The notes below the pieces were generated by a model that worked only from the letters and a program-made list of their open reading frames with translations, was not told the DNA's origin and made no database searches. 64,000 bases of DNA from Siphonodentalium dalli (lineage: Eukaryota > Mollusca > Scaphopoda > Gadilida > Siphonodentaliidae): positions 36,738,194-36,802,193 of the forward strand of contig CP136069.1 in NCBI GenBank assembly GCA_032622095.1. Direction: 5' to 3'. The first letter of the stretch is position 1, and every line of letters starts with the position of its first letter. Shown in pieces: positions 47,623 to 59,117 of this stretch. Position numbers and translations under genes: made by a program.

Positions 47623-47785
47623 CTGCGATTGAATGTTGCTATGGCTGCGAACGGAACACCAATAGCGCCATGAACGAGATCAGCAATGATGACATTAAGA
47701 ATGAACATGTTAATGGTCTGTCTAAACATTTTGTTCTTTATGAAGACGTAGAGCATCAATACATTTCCGGCAAGGGCGACTACGA
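47623..47785 (-). CDS. opsin-family GPCR, exon with TM1-TM2
   Basis: Donor GTAAGT starts at 47,622 and the nearest acceptor is ATTACAG ending at 47,786. The exon leaves in phase 2; the split codon AG+C gives Ser and runs into WMFGDIGC of the next exon. It encodes TM1 (VVALAGNVLMLYVF, with the conserved G-N), ICL1 (KNKMFRQTINMF) and TM2 (LNVIIADLVHGAIGVPF, with the conserved Asp at position 2.50). With acceptor 47,786 the entry phase is 1. The upstream exon with the extracellular N-terminus was not found. The acceptor lies in the exon-proximal copy of a 43-bp tandem repeat; reading through the array instead gives stops. Confidence 0.92.
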
Positions 47786-47985
47786 CTGTAATTATAAACA
47801 TAAACATAAACAACAAGGGCGACTACGACTGTAATTATAAACATAAACATAAACAACAAGGGCGACTACGACTGTAATTATAAACATAAACATAAACAAC
47901 AAGGGCGACTACGACTGTAATTATAAACATAAACATAAACAACAAGGGCGACTACGACTGTAATTATAAACATAAACATAAACAA
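47771..47985 (-). repeat. 43-bp x 5 exact tandem repeat over the opsin splice acceptor
   Basis: Unit starts fall at 47,771, 47,814, 47,857, 47,900 and 47,943 with no visible mismatch. Read on the gene strand, each unit holds a T-rich stretch with two GTTTAT words, ATTACAG and then TCGTAGTCGCCCTTG, the first bases of the TM1 exon. Each copy therefore carries a potential 3' splice site plus ~14 exon bases. As 43 is not a multiple of 3, using any of the four distal copies shifts the frame. Confidence 0.95.
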
Positions 47986-48059
47986 CATGATACTGCTCAG
48001 TCTAATTAGATAGATGAATGCATCTACTCTCTAATCAAAAGGTATTGAGAAATACAAAT

Positions 48060-48207
48060 CATTTTCATTATCATCATCATCATCTTCATCATCATCATCA
48101 TCCGCATCATCCTAGTAGTCGTAATCATCGTAATTGTCATCGTCATCGGCATCATCGTCATCAACATCATCATCAACATCATTATCATCACCATCATTAT
48201 CACCATC
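48060..48207 (+). repeat. (ATC)n-type microsatellite
   Basis: Imperfect ATC/TCA runs. Open frames on both strands here are repeat artefacts (poly-His, poly-Met/Asp). Confidence 0.95.
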
Positions 48208-48221
48208 GAATTGAAAGTTCA

Positions 48222-49172
48222 TATTACGCCCTTTGCTATGGGTGTTTACTGCTACGCTGATCTGGTCGTGCCAATGGTGCGATGTGGATATCTCAGGACA
48301 ACACATTTAGGTTTTCGCGGATGTATCTTCGTGGATGTCTCACGTAATATGAGTAATGGCAGGGCCACTCTGGAAGATTTTATTATTGGAACACAACGCA
48401 TGACATAACAGCTAACATTGCTGATGACGTATGTCTCAGTTGGAATTCAGAATAGAGGTCGTATTGCGAAGTATCGGGCGTGTATTTAATCCGATTAGTA
48501 TATTTTTGGTCCGCAGTTAGAGGCTTTCTGCTGTGGTGAATGAGAAACCTGCAGTAATGGGCGTAGTTTTTGTAAAATTTGAAGGATTAGTTGTTTTAAC
48601 GGAATTGTGAGCTAGGGGATTCATGAAACCAATATAGTTTATATTATAATTTATATGCATGCCTAATAATATGATCTTGAGTGCGTTACCATTTGACATA
48701 CGTCATCGGCAAAGTTAGCTGCTATATCATACATTGTGTTCCCGCAATAAAATCTTAAAGAGTGTCCCAGCCATTGTCCATACCAAAACATTGACAGCAA
48801 TTAACGCGGTCGTAAAAGTTACATGATGCAACAATTAGACATCCGCGAAGATATATCCGCGAAAACCCGAAATGTGTTGTCATGCGGGATATCCCCATCG
48901 CTATAGCTCCATTGACACGGCCAAATCAGCCTTACTACAATTTCTTAACATAAATCGCATCGCTTGAAACCCGAAACGTGTTGTTCTGCGAGATATCCCC
49001 ATCGCTATAGCTCCATTGACACGGCCAAATCAGCCTTACCATAATTTCTTAAAAATAAATCGCATCGATTGAAACCCGAAACGTGTTGTTCTGCGAGATA
49101 TCCCCATCGCCCCATTGGCACGGGCAATAAGCGTAGCAGTAAACACCAATAGTAAAACACTATCGGGCGTAA
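48222..49172. mobile_element. foldback element F with multiplied right arm
   Basis: The left side has ATTACGCCC and GGTGTTTACTGCTACGCT, complementary to GCGTAGCAGTAAACACC and GGGCGTAACAT at 49,130-49,172. The right part has three tandem copies (about 48,865, 48,966 and 49,072) of a segment with CCCGAAACGTGTTGTTCTGC and GATATCCCCATCGC. A related single copy with the same interior lies at 62,280-62,685. Confidence 0.65.
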
Positions 49173-49304
49173 CATTCCACCAGCACGAGCTATAGCGTGG
49201 ACGAGCTATAACCTGGACGATTATAACGCTGTCAAAAAACGACGCCGCTAACAATAATTGTTGGTGTCTGTAGCGTCTTTTTTATATGAACAGGTTCGCG
49301 GAGT

Positions 49305-49795
49305 GGCCATTAAAGACACGGTTGGCCTTGGCGGTGGGTATCCTGTGAAAATATCTCCACCCGTCAAAAACCGCCACAAACAGAAAGAACATCAAAATGT
49401 AGATAGACTTTGTCCGTATACAAATAAGAAATATCGCATAAACAGTATGTTATGGTCATTTGTTTGACCATTGTTATGTAAACAAAGGCATAAAAAGTTA
49501 CTTTTCTGGTGTTTGTTTATATTATGATGGTAAACATAAAGAGCGTTCATTGTTGTTGAATACCTGATATGGAACTAATAAAGAGCGTTTATGCCATTTG
49601 TGTGTGATTAGCCAGTAGCATTGTGTTGTCTTCTGTAACACAATCAGGCTCTTGCTTAGGTAAAATATAGTAAATCTTTATGATAACATGTTGTTTACGC
49701 GATGGTCATGGTATATATGAACGAAACTGTATGCGTTTTAATGTTTTTCTGTTTACGGTGTTTGGAACAAATATGAATATTTTCGACAATTAAGG
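49305..49795 (-). repeat. duplicated segment G, copy 1 (membrane-anchor ORF, disrupted)
   Basis: Nearly identical to 56,097-56,570. On the minus strand it encodes SIYILMFFLFVAVFDGWRYF and more. Compared with copy 2, a ~37-base insertion just after the ATG breaks the start. The frame ends soon after the homology stops (at about 49,305). It looks like a broken duplicate. Confidence 0.7.
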
Positions 49796-49799
49796 CCGC

Positions 49800-50760
49800 A
49801 CGTGCCTTTAACTTTTAAACTAATTTTTTATTACAAGGATAGTGGAAATATTTCCATTTTCTGGTAGGAGTTATTCTCTGGTAAGCAAATGTAACTGTGT
49901 GACAAAAAAATACGTCGGATTTTTTAAACGACTTCCAAATTTAACTCCAAATGTAAAATATATTACGACGCATTTGTAACCTGTAATCTGGAGTAATAAA
50001 CAAACGTCGAGAAAACGTCTGTAAAGTCAGTAACCGGTTACAAATGCGTCGTATCCGTTTTCTGCACCAAACTCTGCCAGTTATTTTCCAGTGCCAACAC
50101 CCCATATTACAGGGGGAATGTTTGACTATGCGAGGTGGCTCAAACATCACATCAACTGGTTGTTGATCTGTCTATCTAGCACCCGTAACATATGTTCATG
50201 TTGGGAAGCTCGATATGCATTCAGGACATTACATCATGCCATGAATCTCTACTCTGGCTAAAGCCCGTATAGATCATATTCCACCAGTACAACCTGGGAA
50301 CTTTTTGATGTTTGGACAGGGATCAAACCTTATAAAGTCGAAATAAATGTCGCGGGGAATATATTTCTCAGTTAGTATCTGTTCCTTAACAATGTACTTC
50401 GCTGTAGGTGAAGATCCCAACTGGATATTGCATGCTTAACAAGTTGTCCATTACCTTTGTTAGCCGATGTCGCAATAAACATTGAATTAATTACCCAGGA
50501 GAAATTCCACAATTTTAAGCGACGCGAATCAAAATCGCTCACATAGTCACTTAAATCGTGAAATTGTGAGTTGGGACCTTCATGTACAGTGAATTATATT
50601 ATTGAGGAACAGATAATAACTAAGAAATATGTTCCCCGCATTATTTTTCGACTGCATAAGTTTCCCTGTCAAAACTTCAAAACGTTCCCATGTTTTGAAA
50701 TATTCAGGGCCATGAAGCAATTAACCTTTCATACCTGGATTTTCCTGAAATTTTGGGAAA
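49800..50760. other. unannotated stretch
   Basis: AT-rich; no gene or repeat supported. Confidence 0.5.
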
Positions 50761-50761
50761 G

Positions 50762-51106
50762 CCCTGTGCCATTGCATTCTCTTATATATGAGAGTCGACC
50801 ATAGGTCGTCTCGCATATAAGAGAATGCATCGGCCTAACACAATGTATATTATATTGTTAAAGTATGTAATAAATAATGATAAAAATGATAAAAAGAATG
50901 TAAGAAAATATATATAAATTTATAAAGAATTGAAGAAAGAATTATCAAAAATTAACAACAAAAAATGTTAAAGAATTTAAGAAAAAATTAAAAAATTTGT
51001 TATAGAATGTAAAAAAAATTTTATAAAAATGTAAGATAAAATAATAAAAAATGATAAATATAGTTATGGTCGACTCGCATCTATAAGAGAATGCATTGGC
51101 AGAGGT
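50762..51106. mobile_element. family E palindrome with AT-rich filler
   Basis: One complete palindrome (50,762-50,835: GCATTCTCTTATATATGAGA pairing with a GCATATAAGAGAATGCA arm) is followed by ~230 bases of AGAATGTAAGAAAA-like low-complexity sequence and a second half-palindrome (51,069-51,106). The last 70 bases of the window carry the same low-complexity filler. Confidence 0.6.
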
Positions 51107-51429
51107 TCTTTAATGTTGCGTCAGCGCATCTACCGTTATGATCTATCATGACATATAGTACTAAAAATCAATGTCAGAATTGGTAACGCGGTCAAGATAA
51201 TCTATATCTATATTTGCGAATGTATGTCTGTGTTCTATAGAAATTCACAGGGGACCATCTAGGTGATACCAAATGGTCTGTCTGCGTTCTATAGAAATTC
51301 ACAGGTGACCATCTAGATGATACCAAAGGGGTCTACTAGGAGTAACTTTTTACGAGAAAGATAATGGTGGGGGTTAGAAATTTCTAAAGTGACGCCGTTG
51401 TTGTCAGGGGCAGAACAGGGGAGGAGCAG

Positions 51430-52760
51430 AATTTTTTGTCATCGCCGATTGCCACGAAACTAACATATAATCATCCCCATGATATGAAGAATCTAATGGT
51501 GTGGTTTAAATATGTCAAAAGTGGCGTCGTTCGAGTCAGGGATGCACGGAATGGGAAAGGGCCACCAACATTGATACAACTAATTTTAGCGCCGATTTCC
51601 ACCAAATTAATATATATTCTTCTTCATAATACAAGGAATCTAACTAAATTTGATAAGAATGGGTTTAGTCGCCGACTGCCACCATACTTATACAAAATCA
51701 TCGCCATGGTATGAGGAGCCTAATGGTGTGGCTTAAATCTGTCAACTGTTGCCTCATTCGAGTCAGGGGTGCACTGAAGGGAGAGGGGCACCAAAATTGA
51801 TGCACAATATTTTTAGCGCCAATTTCCACCAGATTGTTACACGATCTTATCCACGACACGAGGAATCTAATGGTGTTATTTAAAGACGCCATATTGGTGC
51901 TGTTTGGTGAGAGATGGGCAGGGGAGGGATGGGCACCAAATTTGATAAAATTTGGTTTAGTCGTCGATTAGCACCAAACTTATAGATAATCGTATAGAGT
52001 GTAATTGTTTGGTTTAAGGATGTCACAAATGTGGCCATTCCAGTCAGTGGTGCATAGAGGTGAGAGGGACACAGAAAATGATAACAATATGTTTAGCGCC
52101 GATTTCTACCAGATTGATACATATTCTTCTCCGTGATTCGAGGAATCGTATCGTGTGGTTTAGATACACCAAATCGGTACCCCTGGGTGAGAGATATGGG
52201 GACCTTAAATTTGATACGAATTTGTATACTCGCCAATTTTCACCAATTATATATATGTGCATCTCTAATCTCTAATGAGTCTAAGTATGTGGTTTAACGG
52301 TGACAGAAGTGGCGCCGCTTGAGTCCGAAATAGGGACGGGAGGGTCACCAAAATCACCTCCGCGATATGGCGCTGTTCGAGTCAGCGTTGCAGGGGGCAT
52401 CGTCAATTGATTTAATAACATATTTTTAGCTCAGATTTCCACCAAATTGATATATTATTCTTCTCTATGATACGAGGAATATAATCGTGTGATTTAAAGA
52501 CACAAAATGGTTGCCGTTTGGGTGAGAGATGGGGGGTCATAACTATTCTAAGAATTTGTTTAGTTTTGTCTATATATGATCATTTCCAGTATATCATGCA
52601 TCCATGAGGTTAAGGGCGTGGTTTAAATATGTCAAAAGTGGCGCCGTTAAAGTCATGCATTAGAATGGCAATTGCACCAAAGCTGATACAAATATATTTA
52701 GCACTAATTTCCACCAAATTCATACACGTTCTTCTCTAATGATACAATGAATTAAATCAC
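51430..52760 (+). repeat. degenerate ~137-bp tandem repeat
   Basis: The landmark GCCGATTTCCACCAAATT recurs near 51,591, 51,669, 51,820, 51,962, 52,099, 52,230, 52,433 and 52,700, with GTGGTTTAAATATGTCAAAA and GTGGCGCCGTTCGAGTCAGG between. The units are strongly diverged and old. ORFs in it are incidental. Confidence 0.75.
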
Positions 52761-52764
52761 ATTT

Positions 52765-53800
52765 GGTGTCGTTTGGTTCACGGATGGCAAGAGGATGTGC
52801 ACTATCATTTATAATATATATATTCTCGACAAATGGTGACCCAATTAAGTCACTTGAACAATTATATCTTCTCAACTGTCATATTTATATGGGGATGGCA
52901 ATCAGGGCATTCACACAATGAACTAGCAAAAAGAGGTACATAGAAGAAGCATTAAAAGTATATTTATCATTCTATTTAAGAGATACATATATTTTTGCAA
53001 ACTGAGAGACCCCGAACCGTCAGAGGATTGCGTATTATATTATAACACAATTGAGTCTGTTCCATTCAATACAGTTTCCACAAAAAAGTTACAATTTGTC
53101 AAGATATATGGAAATATATCGAAGGCCTGTTCAAAAATAGTGGTCACAGTGTGCAGTCAAATATATTTTCTTCTGAAAAGTAGTACATGACTTTTCAGGA
53201 TCTTCCAATACTGACATCTGACAAGGGTATATCTGCCCGATACAGCGGAATGTTTAGAACAGACTCATCGACTGACATAAACAACTCAAAATCTCGCACA
53301 TGTAGCTGATATACCTGCGCGGCAACATATCTTTTTAACCGAGAATATTTAGCCAATATATAGCACCATGAACAGAGGAGCACCTGTAAATTTCTTTAAA
53401 ACATCTGTATCTTCATGGAGATATGATAGCCAGGTGTCCTCAAGTGTCCTTAGTCCAGCCCACTATATTGATTGATACATCTCTATATGTAAAACCCAAT
53501 TGTCGTCTTTTATTTTTGCGAACTAATGTGTTTATGATGTTCATGTATCATATTATGACGTCTGAAGTACACGCAGTTGCAAATAAATACATACTTCATT
53601 ATTGGTGGAACGGATTAATCACGATAAACAAAATGACAATCGACAAGGTGAGCCACTATACTTATATTCCATGACTGTGTAAGAATCATGTTTTGTGATG
53701 CTATTTGAATATACAATTTATGAGAATACGTGTAACACTTTTAGCAAGAGTATTCTCTATTTCCAACATATATCCACAGCATGAAGAGGGTTTCACATCA
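52765..53800. other. unannotated stretch upstream of a Helitron 3' end
   Basis: AT-rich. It may be the body of a Helitron whose 3' end is at 53,834, but no 5' TC end was recognised. Confidence 0.4.
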
Positions 53801-53805
53801 CTTTA

Positions 53806-53834
53806 ACCTGGGCAACGCCGGGTAACCCTGCTAG
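53806..53834 (+). mobile_element. Helitron 3' terminus
   Basis: A hairpin ACCTGGGCAACGCCGGGT (53,806-53,823) is followed by a short spacer, CTAG and then T. This is the classical Helitron end (hairpin, CTRR, host T). Confidence 0.65.
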
Positions 53835-53839
53835 TATAT

Positions 53840-55530
53840 TATATACCCATAATTGTAATTATACAATATAAAATATATTGGTTTCGCGAATGACCAACTC
53901 AGAATTCCGTTAAAATAACAATAACAATCAGTACCTAACTAACGAACCGGCAGCCGACTCCGTCGTCTCCGACCACAATCCCCAGGGCTGCAGAACGAAA
54001 CATGTCTATAAAAGTTTAAATATAAAACTTACAAATTATCTTTTTCATTTCTTTTATTTGTAATTGACATAGCTTGTCACAAACAAACAATCCACATTAT
54101 TGACATAATAATGTAAAGGAAAATAAACGAAATTGAAATTCCCAACTACACCTTCTACCGGACTCGGCCTCCGGCTCACAGTTCGACTTTTAATCATCCC
54201 AAATTTTCCCATTCTATAAATAAATCACCCATGTTAATGTCAGCGCCCACAGCTATCTAGAATATATAGGACAGTATACACGCGGCGTGCGTAATAATTT
54301 CATCCCAGTCGTCTTGATGGACGTTTATATAAGCACTCAACAAGTTTGCAACTGTTTGTTGAATCGTTCTACTGGACCATCCGATTGAAGATAGTAAGGA
54401 GTGTTGTTTAGGCTTTTGTTATATGCAAAATTCAGCTTACATCTTTAAAATGGTTTCCCCCAAATTGTGTCCCTTTGGTCATAATACAGTACATTCGGGA
54501 CTCCAAATCTTGCAAAGATTTTGTTGTAATAATGAGCAGTTATGTTCAATTACTCAGCTTTTTATAAAATGTCACAACATTTCATACCATACCATCTATC
54601 CAGAAACTAAGAACTGTCAATATGCATACAATTTAAAGTACTAGACGAGCTGTCATTGGCACCACAGTCAAAATCAACAATAAAACCTGGGAGAACCAGG
54701 AGAACTGACGGAAAACAGAGATGCCAGAGCGAAGTGAAGCATATCTTTTATCTAGATCTGGTTGCTACTGGAAAAACCCAATGGCTATCAATAGATCTGA
54801 CAGTACTGCATAGAACTGATCACCTCATTACATGCGTAGCGATATGGCAATCAGCCACTCAATTTGCCAGCTTCTATTCCTCACTTTACTAATTGTCAAC
54901 TGAGATAATGCCTTTGTTTGCCCTAAAGGAACGAGGATATATGCTAAAGCAGTGGAACAAAGCCCATCGATATTGAGGGAGGAACTGTTTCGTCTGGCGC
55001 CAGGTCACTTGAGTAATCACACTGCAGCATACTGTATTTCGGGTAATTTCGTTCGACCGACTCTGTCGATATTATTTAACGCAACCCACCCTCCCACCCA
55101 ATGTTTCCTGCTTCCATTTTTGGAGGGGGTACAGCTATGCTGATTGTGTTTCAGGACTAGATATGTGATCTTCGACCAGGACCCCATGGTTGGCGCTTGG
55201 GTGGTACCAAAAAAAGGGCCTTCACCAATGACAAGAAAGCTGGAGGTCCATAAACACGTTTCCGACTACCTGTTGCTTTTGTGATTAATAAAGGGTAGTC
55301 ATTAAGGCAAACCTGTCTTGTTATTAATAACAACCATGCGGGATAAATGCTTTTCTTTTCAATGTCCTCGTTAGAAGCCGGACCACCACATCATATTGTC
55401 TTATAAATGATAGAATGTTGAGTAAGTATTGAAACTGGGGACACCTTTTCTTGACTAAGGCGCTAATATGGTCCAGTTTAGCCAGGATGTTCATGGCGGG
55501 AGCAACGCTGGGGCATCACTAAATAGCATG
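53840..55530. other. largely unannotated stretch
   Basis: No intact gene. A short + frame at about 55,186-55,275 faintly resembles the C-terminal end of a Ty3-type integrase (PKKGPSPMTRKLE), so a very decayed retroelement may lie at 54.6-55.3 kb. No other motif supports it. Confidence 0.3.
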
Positions 55531-55532
55531 TG

Positions 55533-55720
55533 CCAGTGCATTTTCGTATACAATTGTGCGAGTCTCGCACTGGGAGCATCGCCTATATATACCAGAATAC
55601 ACTGGCTTATAGGGTCAAGGTAAATTTACGTCTTGATCAAGGTAAATATAATTGTTAAGACATTTCATTCTTTTATATATGCGAGACTCATACATATCAG
55701 ATAACTCATTGGCACACACA
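55533..55720. repeat. family E palindromic repeat, diverged copy
   Basis: GTGCCAGTGCATTTTCGTAT at the left and CAGATAACTCATTGGCAC at the right, with internal GCGAGACTC words on both strands. Confidence 0.5.
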
Positions 55721-55775
55721 TTTTTGTTTTGGGGGGTAAAATTTCAGGAAGCAATTTAGTAATAATAACTTATCT

Positions 55776-56027
55776 TTAAAGGGGTACTGTACACTAAATC
55801 CGGCTATTTATGTGACCATATTCTTTTATACTTAATATATGCAACAAATTAATGAATTTGAGCCCGTAATTACCATGTTGTTTGCATCGTTCATAGAGCA
55901 ATTGAGTGTATTGTGCACTCATCGGTGGCTCAAATTCATTCATTTGTTACATATTACATAAATTGTGTTGGGTATAAAAGGAGATAGTTCCATAAATGTC
56001 CGGATCTAGGGTACAGTTCCCCTTTAA
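55776..56027. mobile_element. TTAA-flanked MITE family B, intact copy
   Basis: About 250 bp with termini TTAAAGGGGTACTGTACACT and ...GGGTACAGTTCCCCTTTAA. An inner inverted pair (AATTAATGAATTTGAGCC / GGCTCAAATTCATTCATT) brackets a GTGCACTCAT core. TTAA ends point to a piggyBac- or Kolobok-type target. It abuts the 3' part of the membrane-anchor ORF. Confidence 0.85.
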
Positions 56028-56217
56028 ACGTGGAATTAAAATAAGCTTCTAGCAGCTCCAATTCGTCAGAGAAACTGGACATGGAATAAGTTTTAAAGAC
56101 ACGGTTGGCCTTGGTGGTGGGTATCCTGTGAAAATATCTCCACCCGTCAAAAACCGCCACAAACAGAAAGAACATCAAAATGTAGATAGACTTTGTCCGT
56201 ATACAAATAAGAACCAT
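56028..56217 (-). CDS. type II membrane-anchor ORF fragment (segment G, copy 2)
   Basis: The frame starts ATG at 56,217: residues MVLICIRTK, then a ~16-residue hydrophobic anchor (IYILMFFLFVAVF), then DGWRYFHRIP and an acidic stretch (SDELELLEAYFN). A short basic N-terminus, one membrane segment and a lumenal stem is the start of a Golgi-type type II protein such as a glycosyl- or sulfotransferase, but no catalytic domain follows. The frame runs into MITE B at 56,027. The first 45 codons and about 350 bases of upstream flank are duplicated at 49,305-49,795. It could be the first exon of a gene whose other exons are lost or elsewhere, or part of an unknown repeat. Confidence 0.35.
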
Positions 56218-56570
56218 TGTTATGTAAACAAAGGCGTAAAAAGTTACTTTTCTGGTGTTTGTTTATATTATGATGGTAAACATAAAGAGCGTTCTTTGTT
56301 GGTGAATACCTGATATGGAACTAATAAAGAGCGTTTATGCCATGTGTGTGTGATTAGCCAGTAGCATTGTGCTGTCTTCTGTAACACAATAAGTCTCTTG
56401 CTTAGGTAAAATATAGTATGTCTTTATGATAACATGCTGTTTACGCGATGGTCATGGTATATATATGAACGGAGCTGTATGCGTTTTACTGTTTTTCTGT
56501 TTACGGTGTTTGGAACAAAAATGAATATTTTCGACAATTAAGGCCGCACGTGCCTTTAATTTAAACATAT
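56218..56570 (-). repeat. duplicated 5' flank of segment G, copy 2
   Basis: Continues the homology with 49,450-49,795: TAAAGAGCGTTTATGCCAT, GCGATGGTCATGGTATATAT and AATTAAGGCCGCACGTGCCT are shared in order. Duplication of ORF start plus upstream flank means the unit is genomic, not a processed cDNA copy. Confidence 0.8.
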
Positions 56571-56590
56571 ATTTATTAGTATTATGTATT

Positions 56591-57186
56591 ATAGTCAGGT
56601 TCGAAATGGATTACAATTGAAAGGTGGGGGCATTTTTCTTTCAGACGCTTTTGAGAATTGTTTCAAACGGTATTTTTTATGCTGATTTCAAAAACCAATG
56701 TTGGCAAGTCGACAAATTATTATTTCTGACCCAAAATGGCCGCCATCAGAACAAATTCTAGATGTTCGTTTACTGCCATATGTTGCTCTAAGACATTTGA
56801 ATATTATGAATTTTCGTACTTTCGAAAGAAGTGTGACAAGAGACACTATACACAGAACATATGTGGTAATATAAAGTGACCATGCTTGACATTTAACCCA
56901 ATTTATACCCAAAAGTGACAAAAAAACGCGAATTTTATAAATTAATACGGTCTTAAAAGGAAGAAAGTGAAGTATGCCGAAAATATATCCTTCAAATGGT
57001 TTAGATAGTTGTGTCTAAATGTAATTTGTATTCTGATTAAAAAAAAACAATATTGGTAACTCGACAGATAATTATTTCTGACCTAAAATGACAATTAAAA
57101 ATGGCCGCCACCAGAACAAAGTCTAGATTTTCGCATACCCGGATACTCGTTTCTAGAGGCTTTTTTATATTTTCTAACCTGACTAT
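56591..57186. mobile_element. DNA element with TATAGTCAGGTT ends
   Basis: TTATAGTCAGGTTCGAAA at the left and the complement of TATAGTCAGGTTAGAAA at the right. Inside, a ~85-base segment (TTATTTCTGACC ... AAAATGGCCGCCA) occurs twice, near 56,700 and 57,060. No transposase. Confidence 0.65.
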
Positions 57187-57189
57187 AAA

Positions 57190-57790
57190 GAATACATTAT
57201 ATATACGAGATTGGAGGACAAGTTCTGTGAAACTTAGACGGACCTCCGCTCCCTACATCTAATACACGAATCATGAATATAACAATTATTGTTGGATTTA
57301 TATCAGGTTTTGGTAGGACGGGTATAATATATTTTGAGTACGTGAATATAACGGATATCGCATCGGATGTTTAACGTACAGTAGTCTATTATAGACCGGG
57401 GGTGTGGTGGGGAGTAATGAGTATATATACAAACATGTAACTAGTATGACAACAGGCAGCATATATATGATTATGGTGGGAAATTCACTTTAAACATATT
57501 TCATGTGTAATAATACAAAGTGGATTGGGCACAAGTTACATAAATTAATGAGCCCCTCTCCGGTATATATTGTAACAAAATTATATACTTGACAAAGTGG
57601 CACAATAAGTAACTTATTTACAGCTGTGTGGAATGTGAGATACTGGTGAAGGATGATTGTAGCGGATCGTTAGGAAAGAGGATGATGTAATGTGGTGGGA
57701 GGGAGGTGCCAACGTCGATTGTGCTTATTGAAAACAATGTAAAGGCGGAGAAAATATCAGGACGAAAAAGCAACAACCAACAATAATATA
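57190..57790. other. unannotated stretch
   Basis: No supported feature. Confidence 0.5.
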
Positions 57791-57795
57791 TATAA

Positions 57796-57917
57796 TTAAT
57801 TGGTTGTTTCCATATTGGCCGAGTTATGAGGCCGAGGTCTGTCGTAGGCCGCAGGCCGAGGCGTAATACGACAGACCGAGGCCTCATAACTCGGTCAATG
57901 TGGAAACAACCAATTAA
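57796..57917. mobile_element. 122-bp near-perfect palindrome
   Basis: TTAATTGGTTGTTTCCA pairs with TGGAAACAACCAATTAA, and complementarity continues through GGCCTCATAACTCGG-type sequence and GTCTGTCGTA/TACGACAGAC to a ~20-base GC-rich loop. A young foldback MITE. Confidence 0.85.
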
Positions 57918-58265
57918 TAAGTATTTTATTAATTAGCAACAATGGCAATAATTGTTTCACAGGGTGAATATATTAACATAGATATACCAGTGTGTGTCTT
58001 TTATTAAATTAACAATTATTCCAGCAATTTGTATTCTTGTGAACTTTGTGAAGAACTTGCAGCGATTTCACAGTGCTGTCAGTTTCCACTGGGAATGATA
58101 TTGATACGGACACACGTAGTTCATCCACGTACATGTATATTCACTCCCAAAAATAATGACTGTCCGCAATTCATCCGAAATCAACTGCGATCTATCTTAC
58201 GTCGACCCAATATGTTTTGCCGATCGAGTTAATTACGTATGACGTCAGTTACGTTACATTGACTT

Positions 58266-58391
58266 TTGGCCGCGTTTTCTACTTATTGGCCGACTTTTTG
58301 TTACTTATTGGCCGCGTTTTCTACTTATTGGCCGATTTTTTGTTACTTATTGGCCTCGTTTTCTACTTATTGGCCGTCTTTTTGTTACTTA
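58266..58391 (+). repeat. 42-bp x 3 tandem repeat
   Basis: Each unit is two half-units, TTGGCCGCGTTTTCTACTTA and TTGGCCGACTTTTTGTTACTTA. As 42 is divisible by 3, it yields a repetitive hydrophobic ORF (VFYLLADFLLLIG) that is not judged a gene. Confidence 0.9.
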
Positions 58392-58879
58392 TGACGCGAC
58401 CGATAACCTATAGCTAATTAATAAACATATTTATGTCCTACTTACTAATGGTGGGGAATGAGTGGAATAATTTCCTTACCCATAACAAGTAGATACGATC
58501 CTAGCACCCAATATAGCCACTCTTGTGGAGCTTCTAATAGCGGCAACGCCGAACTGTTCATTGTTCACAGAAGAATAATTTCAATAAAAAAAATACCGAA
58601 CAAATTCGTCAACACAGTATGCGCTCACTTATGAAAACACAAGATAGCAAACGCTCTGACGTCTGTATACCACCAGGCAGAAAGCGTTCTCTGATGATTT
58701 TTTTCGAGTTCTGTGATATTAGTGCGTAACCACGGGATTATTAAGATAATACCATTACATAATTGTATCATCCCAGATTGGACAGCTAATGAAGCCAGAT
58801 GATCACAGTCCATTCGGACACGCCATCCGTTTGACGATTCATCATGCACAACATGCAATGTCGTAAACCGCGACCAACA

Positions 58880-59055
58880 TGCTCCTCATACGCTGGACTG
58901 AACACTGCCACCACGTATACGGAATGTGAGGAAATCTAGTATTTAAGACTTTTGTTGGTTAGAATTCATTCTGCATTATTCGGAGAAACCGAACTGTCCA
59001 TATTTGTTTGATAATTGGCCAGATAAAGTCAGAATGAATTGTAACCGACAAAGCA
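58880..59055 (+). repeat. dispersed repeat D, copy 2
   Basis: Partner of 33,400-33,620; shared AGAATGAATTGTAAC and GACAAA(G/A)CACTT at the end. Confidence 0.6.
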
Positions 59056-59117
59056 CTTAACTCGTTTGGGACGTGATTCTTTTGAAAAAAACATTACTCA
59101 CAGACGTTATTGTTTGC

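Noticed and set aside
48018-48306. His-, Met- and Asp-rich ORFs
   Set aside because: Direct translation of an ATC microsatellite in different frames.
54650-55300. Possible decayed Ty3-type integrase
   Set aside because: Only one short C-terminal-like stretch; no HHCC or DDE region and frames are broken.
58217-58417. Hydrophobic 66-codon ORF with repeats
   Set aside because: Produced by a 42-bp tandem repeat; no start context or conservation evidence.
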